Shown one piece after another: positions 44,356 to 53,708 of a DNA stretch of 64,000 nt. The notes under the pieces were generated by a model. That model did no database searches. It saw only the letters and a list, made by a program, of their open reading frames with translations, and was not told the DNA's origin. Location: assembly GCA_963811705.1 (NCBI GenBank), contig CAWESL010000013.1:62001-126000 (forward strand), written 5' to 3'. Origin of the DNA: DATJPR01 sp963811705 (GTDB lineage: Bacteria; Bacteroidota; Ignavibacteria; UBA10030; UBA6906). Each line of letters starts with the position of its first letter. Within the stretch, counting starts at the first letter, position 1. The position numbers and the translations under genes are program-made.

Positions 44356-45447
44356 TCATTGTTCGGTCTTGCGAAAATGGTAATATGCCGCGCATGCGCC
44401 TTCCGACGAGACCATCGGAGCACCGAGCGGATGTTCGGGGTCGCACTCACGCCCGAAGGCCGGGCAATCATGCGGCTTCTTCATCCCCTGGAGGACCTCC
44501 CCTGCAATGCACAACGGAGACTCCCGCGTCGTAATGCCTTCGACACGGTATACCTTTTCGGCGTCGTATGCCGCAAAGACCTCCCGGAGACGGTAACCGC
44601 TCATCGGTATCGTTCCGATGCCGCGCCATTTCCGGTCGACGATTTCAAACACTTCGGTGATGATCGACTTTGCCTGGGGGTTTCCTTCCGGCCGGACGAC
44701 ACGCGCATATTCGTTTTCCACGATGGATTTCCCCTGTTCGAGCTGGGACACCGTCATGGCGATCCCCTGCAGTAAATCAAGCGGCTCAAAGCCCGTGACA
44801 ACGATGGGCACGCCGTATCGCTTCGCGAGCGGATGATATTCCCCTGTTCCCATGACCGCACAGACGTGTCCTGCGGCAAGAAATCCCTGCACCCGGTTGT
44901 TGGGCGAACCCAGGATGGCGCTCATTGCCGGCGGGACGAGGACATGCGAGACAAGCATGGAAAAATTGCGGACCCCGAGCTTGTGCGCCTGGAACACTGC
45001 CATCGCATTCGGCGGCGCTGTCGTCTCGAATCCCACTGCGAAGAACACGATCTGTTTGTCCGGATGTTGTTGCGCGATCTTGACCGCGTCGAGCGGGGAA
45101 TAGACCATGCGGACGTTTCCCCGTTCGGCCTTGACGGAAAGAAGGTCCTTCTCCGTCCCCGGCACCCGCATCATGTCCCCGAACGATGTGAAGATGACAT
45201 CGTCGCGGGAAGCGATGGCAATCGCTTTGTCGATCATCTCAAGGGGGGTGACGCAAACCGGACAACCCGGTCCGTGAACGAGCTCGAGGGAGTCGGGAAG
45301 GAGTTCTTCGATGCCGTACTTCACAATCGTGTGCGTTTGCCCGCCGCAGATCTCCATGATCGTCCAGGGCCGGGTCGTAATGGCGCGAATTTGCGCCGCC
45401 ACCTTTTCGGCCTTCTCACGATCGCGATATTCGTCTACAAAGCGCAT
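44356..45447 (-). CDS. hypD: Hydrogenase maturation protein HypD
   Basis: A 363-residue iron-sulfur scaffold protein. It has the HypD signature blocks EICGGQTHTIVKYG, HGPGCPVCVTPLEMID and GFETTAPPNAMA. The C-terminal [4Fe-4S] cysteines lie in CIAGEVLQGMKKPHDCPAFGRECDPEHPLGAPMVSSEGACAAYY. With HypC it holds the Fe(CN)2CO unit during NiFe cofactor assembly. It is separated from hypC by a 218-base heptad-phased region rather than adjacent to it. Confidence 0.95.
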   Translation of the reverse strand: MRFVDEYRDREKAEKVAAQIRAITTRPWTIMEICGGQTHTIVKYGIEELLPDSLELVHGPGCPVCVTPLEMIDKAIAIASRDDVIFTSFGDMMRVPGTEKDLLSVKAERGNVRMVYSPLDAVKIAQQHPDKQIVFFAVGFETTAPPNAMAVFQAHKLGVRNFSMLVSHVLVPPAMSAILGSPNNRVQGFLAAGHVCAVMGTGEYHPLAKRYGVPIVVTGFEPLDLLQGIAMTVSQLEQGKSIVENEYARVVRPEGNPQAKSIITEVFEIVDRKWRGIGTIPMSGYRLREVFAAYDAEKVYRVEGITTRESPLCIAGEVLQGMKKPHDCPAFGRECDPEHPLGAPMVSSEGACAAYYHFRKTEQ

Positions 45448-45452
45448 GCGGT

Positions 45453-45627
45453 CAGTTGACAGTTGACAGTATACAGCAGACAGTCGACAGCAGCCAGTTT
45501 GCAGTTCCCATATCCATGGTCACAGTCCCCAAGTCTCGGAGTCTCACAGAGTCCCAAAGTCCCTGAGCCCTCTAAAGCTGACTGAACTAAGAATTCTGAA
45601 TTCTTCGTTCTTAATTCTTAATTCCTT
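45453..45627. repeat. 175-base region with a strict 7-base period
   Basis: Reading in steps of seven from 45453, eight successive words begin with CAG (CAGTTGA at 45453 and 45460, CAGTCGA at 45481, CAGTTTG at 45495). Then come GTCCC-type words (CAGTCCC at 45523, AGTCCCT at 45558) and finally ATTCTGA (45593), ATTCTTC (45600), ATTCTTA (45614) and ATTCCTT (45621). The word changes but the register does not. C/T-rich sequence follows to the hypC stop. No open frame, promoter or RNA gene is evident. Confidence 0.8.
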
Positions 45628-45665
45628 CGGCCCCCCCTCTCCCTTTCTCCCATCCCCGCTTCTCT

Positions 45666-45917
45666 CTATTCCCCCTTCCCCTCGCCATCGTCGAACTCTC
45701 CCAATTCTTTCAACAAGCGCAACGTTTCCAGCGCCTCGTTCTCGTCCACCGTGTTGAGAGCGAAACCCACATGAACAATGACATAATCCCCTTCCCTCAC
45801 CCCCGGGACCCATTCAAGACAAATTTCCTTCGTCACACCGGCAAAACTCACGGTTCCCATCACCGGATCAACGGCCCGGTCGATGGAAAGCACTTTTCCC
45901 GGAACTGCAAGACACAT
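45666..45917 (-). CDS. hypC: Hydrogenase maturation chaperone HypC
   Basis: An 83-residue HypC/HupF protein with the obligatory N-terminus MCLAVPGKVLSID, whose Cys2 binds the Fe(CN)2CO precursor. FAGVTKEICLEWVPGVREGDYVIVHVGFALNTVDENEA is the OB-like core. It acts with HypD to deliver iron to the large-subunit precursor (HoxH here). It lies 27 bases after hypF. Confidence 0.95.
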   Translation of the reverse strand: MCLAVPGKVLSIDRAVDPVMGTVSFAGVTKEICLEWVPGVREGDYVIVHVGFALNTVDENEALETLRLLKELGEFDDGEGKGE

Positions 45918-45944
45918 AACGGATTCCTTCTGAGAATCGCTCGC

Positions 45945-48284
45945 TCAACGAGCGAGCGTCTGAAGCACCAGCGCCGCGTACATTTGCCCGAGAGAAACAC
46001 CGCCGTCGTTCGGCGGCACGCGCTGATGCCAGTACGGGCTGAACCCGTGTTCCCGGAGCATCCCGACGGTGAGCTTCGTCAGCAGTGCATTTTGAAAGCA
46101 CCCGCCGCTGAGCACCACGCGTTGCAGGCCGATGTTCATCGCGACGTCGACGATCGCCCGGGCCAGTGTCCGATGGAAGCCGTGGGCGACAACCGCGACA
46201 GGCGTGTTCCGCTTGATCGCCTCGAGCATTTGCCGGACGGTCGGAATCCAGTCCAGGATGAGCCCCGGAGTCGCGTTTGCGTCGATTTCAGCATTCGCGA
46301 TCAAGGGCAGCGGAAACGTGGCGCCCGAGTCCACCGACGTGGCAAGCCACTCCAGTTCCATTGCCGCCTGTCCCTCGAATGAATTTCGCTGCCGGACCCC
46401 CAGGAGCGATGCGACGCCGTCAAACAATCGTCCCGCACTCGTTGTTCGCGCCGCGTTAATCCCGCGTTCGATCGCCCGGTGGACAAGTCGGACTTCTTCC
46501 TTGCTCCACTCGGCAAAGCAGGGAAGGCCTGCAAAACCCGTCTCATCACCCTGGGACAATTCGGCGACCATGCCTGCGGCTGAGCGCCGGGGCTCGCGGA
46601 CGGCTGCATCACCGCCCGGAAGCAGAAAGGGACGGATCGTCGCGACCCTGCGCGAACCTTGTCTGCCCACCACCAGGAATTCGCCTCCCCAGATCGTCCC
46701 ATCGTCTCCCCAACCTGTACCATCCCACGAAACTCCGAGAACATCTTCCGTCAGGTTATGCTCGGCCATGCATGCCGCGATATGCGCGTGATGATGTTGG
46801 ACCTTCTTCACGGGCAATCCCAATGCTCCAGCTTCCGCTGTTGAAATGTAGTCAGGATGCTTGTCAGCCACAACAGCCGTGGGAACAAGCTGATAGAGCC
46901 GGATAAAATCCTTGATTGTCGTGCGGAAAGAAACAAGCGACTGCTCCGTCTCAAGATCCCCGAGGTGCTGACTGATAAAAATCGCGTTGCGCCGCGCGAC
47001 TGCGACGGTGTTTTTCAAATGTCCGCCGACCGCAATGGCATCGGGAAGCGGCTCCGACACCGTGACCGGTAACGGCGCGTATCCGCGCGAGCGCCGGAGC
47101 ACCATCTCCCGGTCGAGCAGCACGCGCACGACCGAATCATCGACAGCACGGACGATCGGGCGGTTATGCACAAGGAAGCAATCGGCGATGCCGGCGAGCC
47201 GTTCGAGCGCCTCATGCTCGTCGATGCAAATCGGTTCATCGGTGAGGTTCCCACTGGTCGCGACGACCGGGCGTCCCACCATTCGAAGCAGGAGATGATG
47301 TAGCGGCGTATACGGGAGCATGACGCCGAGATACGGATTGCCGGGGGCAACATTGGCGGCGATCCGCGATGGAGTGCCGTCCTCCGCTCTTTTCTTCAAA
47401 AGAACAATAGGAGATTCGGGCGAACGGAGGAGGCGTTCGTCGAGCGCCGACACGATGCATGCATCGCGCACGAACGGCATGTCGGGCACCATGATCGCAA
47501 GCGGTTTTTCCTCGCGTCGTTTCCGCGCGCGCAACGTTGCAACCGCACCCGCGTTGGTGGCATCCACCATCAGGTGAAAACCGCCGAGTCCTTTGAGCGC
47601 GACGACATTGCCTGCACGCAATGCATCGCTTACGCCCTTCAGCGCCCGCTCGTGTGACGCGAGCGGGGATCCCCCGGCATCCCACATCTCGATCTGCGGC
47701 CCGCAGTCCGGACAGGCATTCGGCTGTGCATGAAATCGCCTGTCGCGGGGATCCTCGTATTCCTTCCTGCACGCATCGCACATGCGAAAGGCGTCCATCG
47801 AAGTATTCGGTCGATCATAGGGCAGCGATCGAATGATCGTGAACCGCGGCCCGCAGTTCGTGCAATTGGTGAACGGGTATCCGAAACGACGGTTGCCAGG
47901 GTCGGATATTTCGGCAAGACACTCCGGGCACGTCGCGATGTCAGGCGACACAAACGCTGACACCTCCCCGCTTTCGTCGCTTTCGCGTATTGCAAAGGAG
48001 GAATACCCGGCACTGTCCAGGTAGGAGAATTCGAAACTCTGAATGAACGCCCGGGAAGGTTTTTCCGGTTGGATACGGAGAAGGAAGCGTTCGACCTCGC
48101 GATCCTCCCCTTCCGCATCGATCACGACACCGGACGTTGCATTCATCACCCACCCGGAGAGGCGATGCTCACCGGCAAGCCGGTAGATATAGGGTCGGAA
48201 GCCGACACCCTGGACAGCGCCACGGATCTCGATGCGTACACGTTTCGGCATTGGAGGAGTTCTGGAGAGGCACGACTTGCTCAT
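45945..48284 (-). CDS. hypF: Carbamoyltransferase HypF
   Basis: A 779-residue protein with four expected parts. These are an acylphosphatase-like N-terminal domain (VQGVGFRPYIYRLAGEHRLSGWV), two zinc-finger-type cysteine pairs (CPECLAEI, CTNCGP, CDACRKEY, CPDCGP), a YrdC-like domain (NVVALKGLGGFHLMVDATN), and a Kae1-like carbamoyltransferase with VQHHHAHIAACMAEH. It converts carbamoyl phosphate and ATP into the thiocarboxamide on HypE. Two starts are possible: 48284 (after GGG) or 48251 (MPKRVRIEIRG), the latter closer to the usual HypF opening. Confidence 0.95.
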   Translation of the reverse strand: MSKSCLSRTPPMPKRVRIEIRGAVQGVGFRPYIYRLAGEHRLSGWVMNATSGVVIDAEGEDREVERFLLRIQPEKPSRAFIQSFEFSYLDSAGYSSFAIRESDESGEVSAFVSPDIATCPECLAEISDPGNRRFGYPFTNCTNCGPRFTIIRSLPYDRPNTSMDAFRMCDACRKEYEDPRDRRFHAQPNACPDCGPQIEMWDAGGSPLASHERALKGVSDALRAGNVVALKGLGGFHLMVDATNAGAVATLRARKRREEKPLAIMVPDMPFVRDACIVSALDERLLRSPESPIVLLKKRAEDGTPSRIAANVAPGNPYLGVMLPYTPLHHLLLRMVGRPVVATSGNLTDEPICIDEHEALERLAGIADCFLVHNRPIVRAVDDSVVRVLLDREMVLRRSRGYAPLPVTVSEPLPDAIAVGGHLKNTVAVARRNAIFISQHLGDLETEQSLVSFRTTIKDFIRLYQLVPTAVVADKHPDYISTAEAGALGLPVKKVQHHHAHIAACMAEHNLTEDVLGVSWDGTGWGDDGTIWGGEFLVVGRQGSRRVATIRPFLLPGGDAAVREPRRSAAGMVAELSQGDETGFAGLPCFAEWSKEEVRLVHRAIERGINAARTTSAGRLFDGVASLLGVRQRNSFEGQAAMELEWLATSVDSGATFPLPLIANAEIDANATPGLILDWIPTVRQMLEAIKRNTPVAVVAHGFHRTLARAIVDVAMNIGLQRVVLSGGCFQNALLTKLTVGMLREHGFSPYWHQRVPPNDGGVSLGQMYAALVLQTLAR

Positions 48285-48345
48285 CCCGGCGCGGGATGAT
48301 GGGGCAGAGTAAGGATTTTCTCGGAGAGTTGCTACGATGACTCGC

Positions 48346-48792
48346 TCAATCCGGGGACCAGCCGGTCACCAATCGTCTCACGAGAGAGACGCATTCGTCG
48401 ATGGCCACTTGCGTTGCGGGGGAGACACTGTCGGAGAAGGAAAAATCACTTGCGGGTATTCCGATCAGATAGACGCTGCGAGGAACGTTCCTGTACAGCG
48501 AACTACACAGCGCGAGGAGCTGGGAGGGAGAAAAGAGATGCGACTCGACGGGAGGAACCGGGACGGAATCGCCGATGGCGGTGCACACAAGTTCCTCAGT
48601 CCCCGCCGCAGCATCAAGAAAGATGACCAGCTGGCGGTGGGAAATGGACTCCGCGATCTCCGGCTGAATGTCGTGCGTGATGAGCACATCGACGTCAGGC
48701 ATCGTCTCCTGCACCCGTTGCGCGGCGATGACGCCGGCGGCATCGTCGCCCCGCAATGTGTTGCCATACCCGATCACCAGCGGCGGCATCAT
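48346..48792 (-). CDS. hoxW: Hydrogenase maturation endopeptidase (HoxW/HyaD type)
   Basis: A 148-residue protease of the HycI/HyaD family with the opening VIGYGNTLRGDDAAGV, in which Asp of RGDD binds nickel, and the central VIFLDAAAGTEELV. It trims the C-terminal extension from the large subunit once nickel is inserted. Its start overlaps the hoxH stop by four bases (ATGA), so its client is almost surely HoxH. ATG codons 1 and 2 are both possible starts. Confidence 0.92.
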   Translation of the reverse strand: MMPPLVIGYGNTLRGDDAAGVIAAQRVQETMPDVDVLITHDIQPEIAESISHRQLVIFLDAAAGTEELVCTAIGDSVPVPPVESHLFSPSQLLALCSSLYRNVPRSVYLIGIPASDFSFSDSVSPATQVAIDECVSLVRRLVTGWSPD

Positions 48793-50216
48793 CGCACGCG
48801 TTCATCCAGCATGCGGTCGGCGCTATCGACAACCTGGACATGGAGCGGCATGCTTCCGATCGCGTGAGTAGAGCAGGACAGGCACGGGTCGAAACACCGG
48901 ATCCCCGCCTCGATGCGGTTCAGCAGGCCTTCCGTGATCTTCACCCCGTCCAGATACTGAACGGCCAGTTGTCGGACGGTCCGGTTCATGGCAAGATTGT
49001 TTTGCGCCGTGGCAATCAAGAGGTCGACATGCTGTAGCACACCGTCCTCATTGACCCAGTACTCGTGGAAGAGCGTTCCGCGCGGCGCTTCGCTCGCTCC
49101 CACCCCGTGATCGCGATTGATCATGGCGCGCGACCGGACTTTCGTGCCCAGGAGCGCCGGATGGTGAAGGAGTTGTTCGACCATTTCGACCGCGAACAAG
49201 AGCTCGATCAGCCGGGCATAATGATAGTAGAAGGAATTGTTGACGACGCCCTCTTCGCCCGCGAGCGTTTTGAAGCGCTTCCGTTCTTCCTCCGCGAGGG
49301 GGGTCGGGATGTAATCGCAGATGTTCACCCGGGCGAGGGGTCCGACCCTGTACATCCCCTTGGGATATCCCATCGGCTTATAGTACGGGAATTTGAGATA
49401 GGACCACGACTCCGTCGCTTCGCCGAAGTGCTGGCGGTAATCGGCCGGTTCGATCTTGTCATCGAGGATATTCCCGCCGCTGTCCATAACGCGGAGCGCC
49501 CCGTCGTAATACTCGAGCGCGCCGTCTTTCGCGACAAGACCCATAAAGAGGGAACGGAAATTCCCGAAATTCGGGATGTCCTTTTCAAGCCGGGCGTGGA
49601 TGGTTTTCAGCCGCTCCAGCGCAAGAAGCGATGTTTCCTTCGCCTCCGGGATCCAGGCGAGCAGGGTGTCGCGCCTTGCCGCTTCAAACGGTTCGCGGAC
49701 GCCACCTGCGACGGCCCAGGGCGTGTGGATCTTTCTGCTCCCGAGGATCTCGATGATTTCCTGCCCGAATTTCCTCAGGCGAATTCCCCGGCGGGCAAAT
49801 TCCTTGTCCTTCTCAATGAGGCCGAACACATTGCGCACGGCGGGATCGCTGTCGAAACCCAGAAGGAAATCCGGCGACGAAAGGTGGAAGAAACTCAGCG
49901 CGTGGGATTGGATCCATTGCGCCAGGGTAATGATGCGGCGCAGGACCTCCGCCGTTTCCGGAATGCCGACCGCGAGGATTGCGTCTCCCGCTTTGGCGGA
50001 CGTAATCAGGTGACTTGTGGGGCAGATGCCGCAGATGCGTGACGTGATCCCGCCCATCTCCCACATCAGACGGCCTTCACAAAACTTCTCGAAGCCGCGG
50101 AATTCGTTCACATGAAACCGCGCATCTTCCACCGACCCGTCGTCGTTCATCCGGATGGTGATCTTTGCATGGCCTTCGATACGGGTTACGGGCGCGATGG
50201 TGATTGTTCTCGACAT
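48789..50216 (-). CDS. hoxH: NiFe-hydrogenase large subunit HoxH
   Basis: A 475-residue catalytic subunit. The proximal nickel-binding motif is RICGICPTSH (Cys62, Cys65). The distal motif is DPCLSCSTH (Cys445, Cys448, His451), followed by a 24-residue tail that HoxW presumably removes after His451. LTRIEGH-like VTRIEGHAKI is at the start. The sequence and the hoxEFUYH context fit group 3d bidirectional NAD-linked hydrogenases, which couple H2 to NAD(P)H in the cytoplasm. Confidence 0.95.
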   Translation of the reverse strand: MSRTITIAPVTRIEGHAKITIRMNDDGSVEDARFHVNEFRGFEKFCEGRLMWEMGGITSRICGICPTSHLITSAKAGDAILAVGIPETAEVLRRIITLAQWIQSHALSFFHLSSPDFLLGFDSDPAVRNVFGLIEKDKEFARRGIRLRKFGQEIIEILGSRKIHTPWAVAGGVREPFEAARRDTLLAWIPEAKETSLLALERLKTIHARLEKDIPNFGNFRSLFMGLVAKDGALEYYDGALRVMDSGGNILDDKIEPADYRQHFGEATESWSYLKFPYYKPMGYPKGMYRVGPLARVNICDYIPTPLAEEERKRFKTLAGEEGVVNNSFYYHYARLIELLFAVEMVEQLLHHPALLGTKVRSRAMINRDHGVGASEAPRGTLFHEYWVNEDGVLQHVDLLIATAQNNLAMNRTVRQLAVQYLDGVKITEGLLNRIEAGIRCFDPCLSCSTHAIGSMPLHVQVVDSADRMLDERVR

Positions 50217-50259
50217 TCGATCCTCGAAAAATGATCAGCGAACGGCCGCCGTTCGGCGG

Positions 50260-50796
50260 TCATCCGTACCGGAGATACACCGGGGAGAACGCAGGCATTC
50301 TTCCTGCCAGAAGTTCCTGGATGGCAAACCAGATGGTATCGGCCGTGGGTGGACAACCGTGGATATACGCGTCGACCGTAATGATCTCGTGGAGCGGGCG
50401 CGCAGTCGTCAGCAGTTCCGCGATCGTCGGATAGTCTCTCGGTATCTGGGGGGTGACGTCGGCCAGTTCCACATACGCCCGGTTGAGCACGACGTCGAGG
50501 TCGTGGGCGTTGCGAAGGGCGGTCACGTTTCCGGAAACGGCACAGTCGCCGAAGGAGACGACGAACCGCGAGTTCCGCCGGATCTTCTTTGCTTCTTCTT
50601 CATTCTCATTGTTGGTCACGGCCCCTTCCACCAGCGCCACATCCACATCCCGCGGGAACTCCTTGATGTCCGCGAGAGGCGAGTAGACAAGTTCGATCTT
50701 GCCTGCGAGCTCGATCAGGCGTTCGTCCATGTCGAGAAACGACATATGGCACCCCGAACATCCGCCCAGCCAGGCTGTTGCGACCTTCGGTTTCAT
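50260..50796 (-). CDS. hoxY: NiFe-hydrogenase small subunit HoxY
   Basis: A 178-residue small subunit, short like other group 3 enzymes, with the proximal [4Fe-4S] ligands in WLGGCSGCHMSFLD (CxxC), FGDCAVSG and IHGCPPTADTI. It passes electrons between the HoxH NiFe site and HoxU. The start at 50796 is preferred because AGGAG precedes it at the hoxU stop. An ATG at 50823 would add nine residues overlapping hoxU. Confidence 0.93.
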   Translation of the reverse strand: MKPKVATAWLGGCSGCHMSFLDMDERLIELAGKIELVYSPLADIKEFPRDVDVALVEGAVTNNENEEEAKKIRRNSRFVVSFGDCAVSGNVTALRNAHDLDVVLNRAYVELADVTPQIPRDYPTIAELLTTARPLHEIITVDAYIHGCPPTADTIWFAIQELLAGRMPAFSPVYLRYG

Positions 50797-50809
50797 CGGT
50801 TCGCGGCTC

Positions 50810-51541
50810 CTATTCATCTTCATGGGTGTTGATCCACTCGCGTTTCAGGCGCGCAGTGACGATGTACTTCAGGAAATCCGTCTGCTTTTCCATCTCGGCG
50901 ACGTTTTCTCCCTTGGCGATCAACGCTCCGGTCGGACAGACGCGGACGCATTTCCCGCACGCCGTGCAGGATTCGGACTCGCCCCAGGGCTGGTTCAGAT
51001 CAGCGATGATCGTACAATCGATGCCCCGGTTCGCGATGTCCCACACATGAGCCCCTTCCACCTCGTGGCATACCCGGACGCAGCGGTTGCAGAGAACGCA
51101 GCGGTTATGGTCGAGAATGAAATCTTTGTGCGTGGCATCGAGGGTCTTCCTCGGGTAGAGGTATGGAAACCGGGTGTGCGTGAGTCCGACTTCGTAGGCA
51201 AGATTCTGCAGCTCGCAGTGATTGTTCACGATACAGACGGCACACTGGTGGTTTCCTTCCGACGCCAGGAGCTCGAGGATGGTCCGGCGGTGACGTTGGA
51301 GGCGTTCCGTGTTGGTGCGGACGACCATCCCCTCCTGCGGCCGCGTGGTGCATGCGGGGAACAACTTTGTCGACCCTTCGATCTCCACCAGGCACAACCG
51401 GCACGCGCCCACATCGGAAAGGCCGTCAAGATGACAGAGCGTCGGGATCCGGATTCCGTGCTGGCCGGCAATTTCCAGAATGGACTCGTCGTCGTTCCCG
51501 CTGAGCTGCTCGCCATCGATGGTAAGCGTGAGAATTGCCAT
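50810..51541 (-). CDS. hoxU: Hydrogenase diaphorase ferredoxin-like subunit HoxU
   Basis: A 243-residue NuoG-N-terminal-like protein. It has a [2Fe-2S] domain (TLCHLDGLSDVGACRLCLVEI, PACTT), a His-Cys3 [4Fe-4S] site (NHQCAVCIVNNHCEL) and two ferredoxin-type clusters (CVLCNRCVRVCHE and CTACGKCVRVCPTG). It carries electrons between HoxF (NAD side) and HoxY. It lies 11 bases after hoxF. Confidence 0.95.
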   Translation of the reverse strand: MAILTLTIDGEQLSGNDDESILEIAGQHGIRIPTLCHLDGLSDVGACRLCLVEIEGSTKLFPACTTRPQEGMVVRTNTERLQRHRRTILELLASEGNHQCAVCIVNNHCELQNLAYEVGLTHTRFPYLYPRKTLDATHKDFILDHNRCVLCNRCVRVCHEVEGAHVWDIANRGIDCTIIADLNQPWGESESCTACGKCVRVCPTGALIAKGENVAEMEKQTDFLKYIVTARLKREWINTHEDE

Positions 51542-51552
51542 GAGCGTTCCTG

Positions 51553-53202
51553 TTATGCGTCCTGTGATCCGGAGCCCTTGCCGCTCGGGACGTACCCTTG
51601 CGATGGGATCAGGAGCTTCTCATATTCATGACGGAAAAATCGCAGGGTCGAAAGAACGGGGTTGGGAGCCGATTGCCCGAGCCCGCAAAGACTCGTTTCT
51701 TTCACCATCATGCAGAGTTCTTCAAGCAGTGCAAGGTCGTCCGCGGTTCCCTTCCCCGCACCGATTTTATCCAGAAGCTTGTAGATGTGGACGGTGCCGA
51801 CGCGACACGGGACGCATTTCCCGCACGACTCGTCCACGCAAAAGTCCATGAAGTACTTTGCCACATCCACCATGCCCGACGTCGAGTCCATGACGATCAG
51901 GCCGCCACTTCCCATAATGGATCCGACGGTTGCAAGCGACTCATAGTCGACCGGAAGGTCGAGATGCTCACGGGGAATGCAGCCCCCCGAGGGCCCGCCG
52001 GTCTGGGCGGCTTTGAATTCCGTTCCTTCCGGTGTCCCGCCGCCGATATCGAAGATGATCGTCCGCAGCGGAATGCCCATGGGGACTTCGATCAGACCGG
52101 TGTTCCGGATGTTTCCTGCGAGCGCGAAGACTTTCGTGCCGGTACTCTTCGGCGTCCCGATGGAGGAGAACCAGGCGCTCCCCTTCCTGATGATCGGCGA
52201 GATGTTGGCGTAGGTTTCAACATTGTTGATGAGCGTCGGCATGCCCCAGAGTCCGCGTTCCGAGGGATACGGAGGCCGGGGACGCGGGCGGCCGCGCTTC
52301 CCTTCGATCGAGCGGAGCAGAGCAGTTTCTTCTCCGCACACGAACGCCCCGGCGCCAATGCGCAGATCGATGCGGAAGTTGAACTGCGATTCAAAGATCC
52401 TGTTCCCGAGGAGGCCGAGACGCTCCGCGTGTTTGATTGCCAGTCGAAGCCGGTCGATCGCCAGGGGATATTCCGCCCGGACATAAATGTAGCCCTGGCT
52501 CGCCCCCACCGCGTACCCGGCGATCGCCATCCCCTCGAGGATGCGATGCGGGTCGCCCTCGAGCACCGAACGGTCCATGAATGCCCCGGGATCGCCCTCA
52601 TCGGCGTTGCAGACGACATACTTTTGATCTCCCTTGGCTTTCCGGACGATCCCCCATTTCAATCCTGTCGGATATCCCGCACCGCCTCTCCCGCGAAGAC
52701 CGCTCTTTCGAATTTCCTCGATCACGTCCGGCGGCTGCATTTCGGTGATCACCTTCGCCAGCGCCGCATACCCGTCCGAAGCGATGTACTCTTCAATGCT
52801 CTCCGCGTTAATCTTTCCGCAGTTTTCCAGGACGACCTTGCGCTGTGCGGCGAAGAACGGAGCATTGTTGTCAAGAAGATGATCGTCGATCTTCGTTCCC
52901 TTCACGATATGCTCTTCGACGATTTTCGCTCCCGTGGACGCGTCGACCCGTTCGTACACGCTCCCATCGGACGACACTTTCACCAGAGGGCCTTCCCCGC
53001 AAAGCCCCATGCACCCGGTTCCCAGGACTTCAACGTCTTTCTCGAGTCCGTGTTCGGCCAACGCTTTTTTAATCGCATCGCGGGCGGCGAGGCTGCCGCA
53101 GGAGATGCAGCCGGCGGCGGCACAATAGAGGATGCGATCGCGGAACTTCTGCTGACGCTCTCGCTCCGCCTCGGCAAGCTCATGCAGGTCTTCGACGGTC
53201 AT
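51553..53202 (-). CDS. hoxF: Hydrogenase diaphorase NAD/FMN subunit HoxF
   Basis: A 549-residue NuoF-like subunit. The N-terminal thioredoxin-like [2Fe-2S] domain has ligands in CAAAGCISCGS and GTGCMGLCGEG (about 18-75). The flavin/NAD domain follows, with GRGGAGYPTGLKWG and NADEGDPGAFMDR. The SLBB part comes next, and the C-terminal [4Fe-4S] site reads ESCGKCVPCRVG plus SLCGLG. It is the NAD(P)H-reactive end of the hydrogenase. The start at 53202 overlaps the hoxE stop (ATGA). Confidence 0.95.
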   Translation of the reverse strand: MTVEDLHELAEAERERQQKFRDRILYCAAAGCISCGSLAARDAIKKALAEHGLEKDVEVLGTGCMGLCGEGPLVKVSSDGSVYERVDASTGAKIVEEHIVKGTKIDDHLLDNNAPFFAAQRKVVLENCGKINAESIEEYIASDGYAALAKVITEMQPPDVIEEIRKSGLRGRGGAGYPTGLKWGIVRKAKGDQKYVVCNADEGDPGAFMDRSVLEGDPHRILEGMAIAGYAVGASQGYIYVRAEYPLAIDRLRLAIKHAERLGLLGNRIFESQFNFRIDLRIGAGAFVCGEETALLRSIEGKRGRPRPRPPYPSERGLWGMPTLINNVETYANISPIIRKGSAWFSSIGTPKSTGTKVFALAGNIRNTGLIEVPMGIPLRTIIFDIGGGTPEGTEFKAAQTGGPSGGCIPREHLDLPVDYESLATVGSIMGSGGLIVMDSTSGMVDVAKYFMDFCVDESCGKCVPCRVGTVHIYKLLDKIGAGKGTADDLALLEELCMMVKETSLCGLGQSAPNPVLSTLRFFRHEYEKLLIPSQGYVPSGKGSGSQDA

Positions 53203-53708
53203 GCTTCCACCTCCGCTGGCTGTTCCTGCCATTTCTTGATGCGGTCGACTGCCCCGTCAACCGTAAGCTTTCCGGCCACATTATTGTCGACGACGGCGAC
53301 CGGCGCGAGACCGCACGATCCGACGCAACGCGCAGACACCAGCGAGACCTTGTTGTCTGAAGTCGTCTCTCCGAATTTGCATTTGCAGTGTTGTTCCACC
53401 GCCTTTTGAATCGCCGTGGCGCCTTTCACATAACAGGCTGTGCCGGTGCACAGGACAAACGTGTGCTCGCCCTTGGGCTTCAGCGTGAAATAGTGATAGA
53501 ACGTCGCCACCCCGTAGACCCGGCTGAGCGGAAGTCTGAGGGATCGCGCAATGTACACAAGAAGATCATTCTCGAGAAACCCGAAAATCCCCTGCGCTGC
53601 ATGAAGCACCTCGATCAACGCGTCACCGTTATTGTGGTGTTTCGTGATGGCGCGGTCAAGCAGCTTGAACCGGTTGTCGCCGCTGGGATGCTGTGAAGGT
53701 GTGCTCAA
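53199..53708 (-). CDS. hoxE: Hydrogenase diaphorase subunit HoxE
   Basis: A 169-residue NuoE-like [2Fe-2S] protein with the helical start (VLHAAQGIFGFLENDLLVYIARSLRLPLSRVYGVATFYHYF) and the four cluster cysteines in LCTGTACYVKG and SARCVGSCGLAP. It is the first structural gene of hoxEFUYH. Some group 3d enzymes (for example in Ralstonia) lack HoxE; its presence matches the cyanobacterial-type five-subunit enzyme. A 251-base gap separates it from hypB upstream. Confidence 0.95.
   Translation of the reverse strand: MSTPSQHPSGDNRFKLLDRAITKHHNNGDALIEVLHAAQGIFGFLENDLLVYIARSLRLPLSRVYGVATFYHYFTLKPKGEHTFVLCTGTACYVKGATAIQKAVEQHCKCKFGETTSDNKVSLVSARCVGSCGLAPVAVVDNNVAGKLTVDGAVDRIKKWQEQPAEVEA

Noticed and set aside
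45448..45665. CRISPR array or small RNA gene in the hypC-hypD gap
   Set aside because: The period is 7 bases with changing words, without 25-37 base repeats and spacers; no promoter or terminator was seen.
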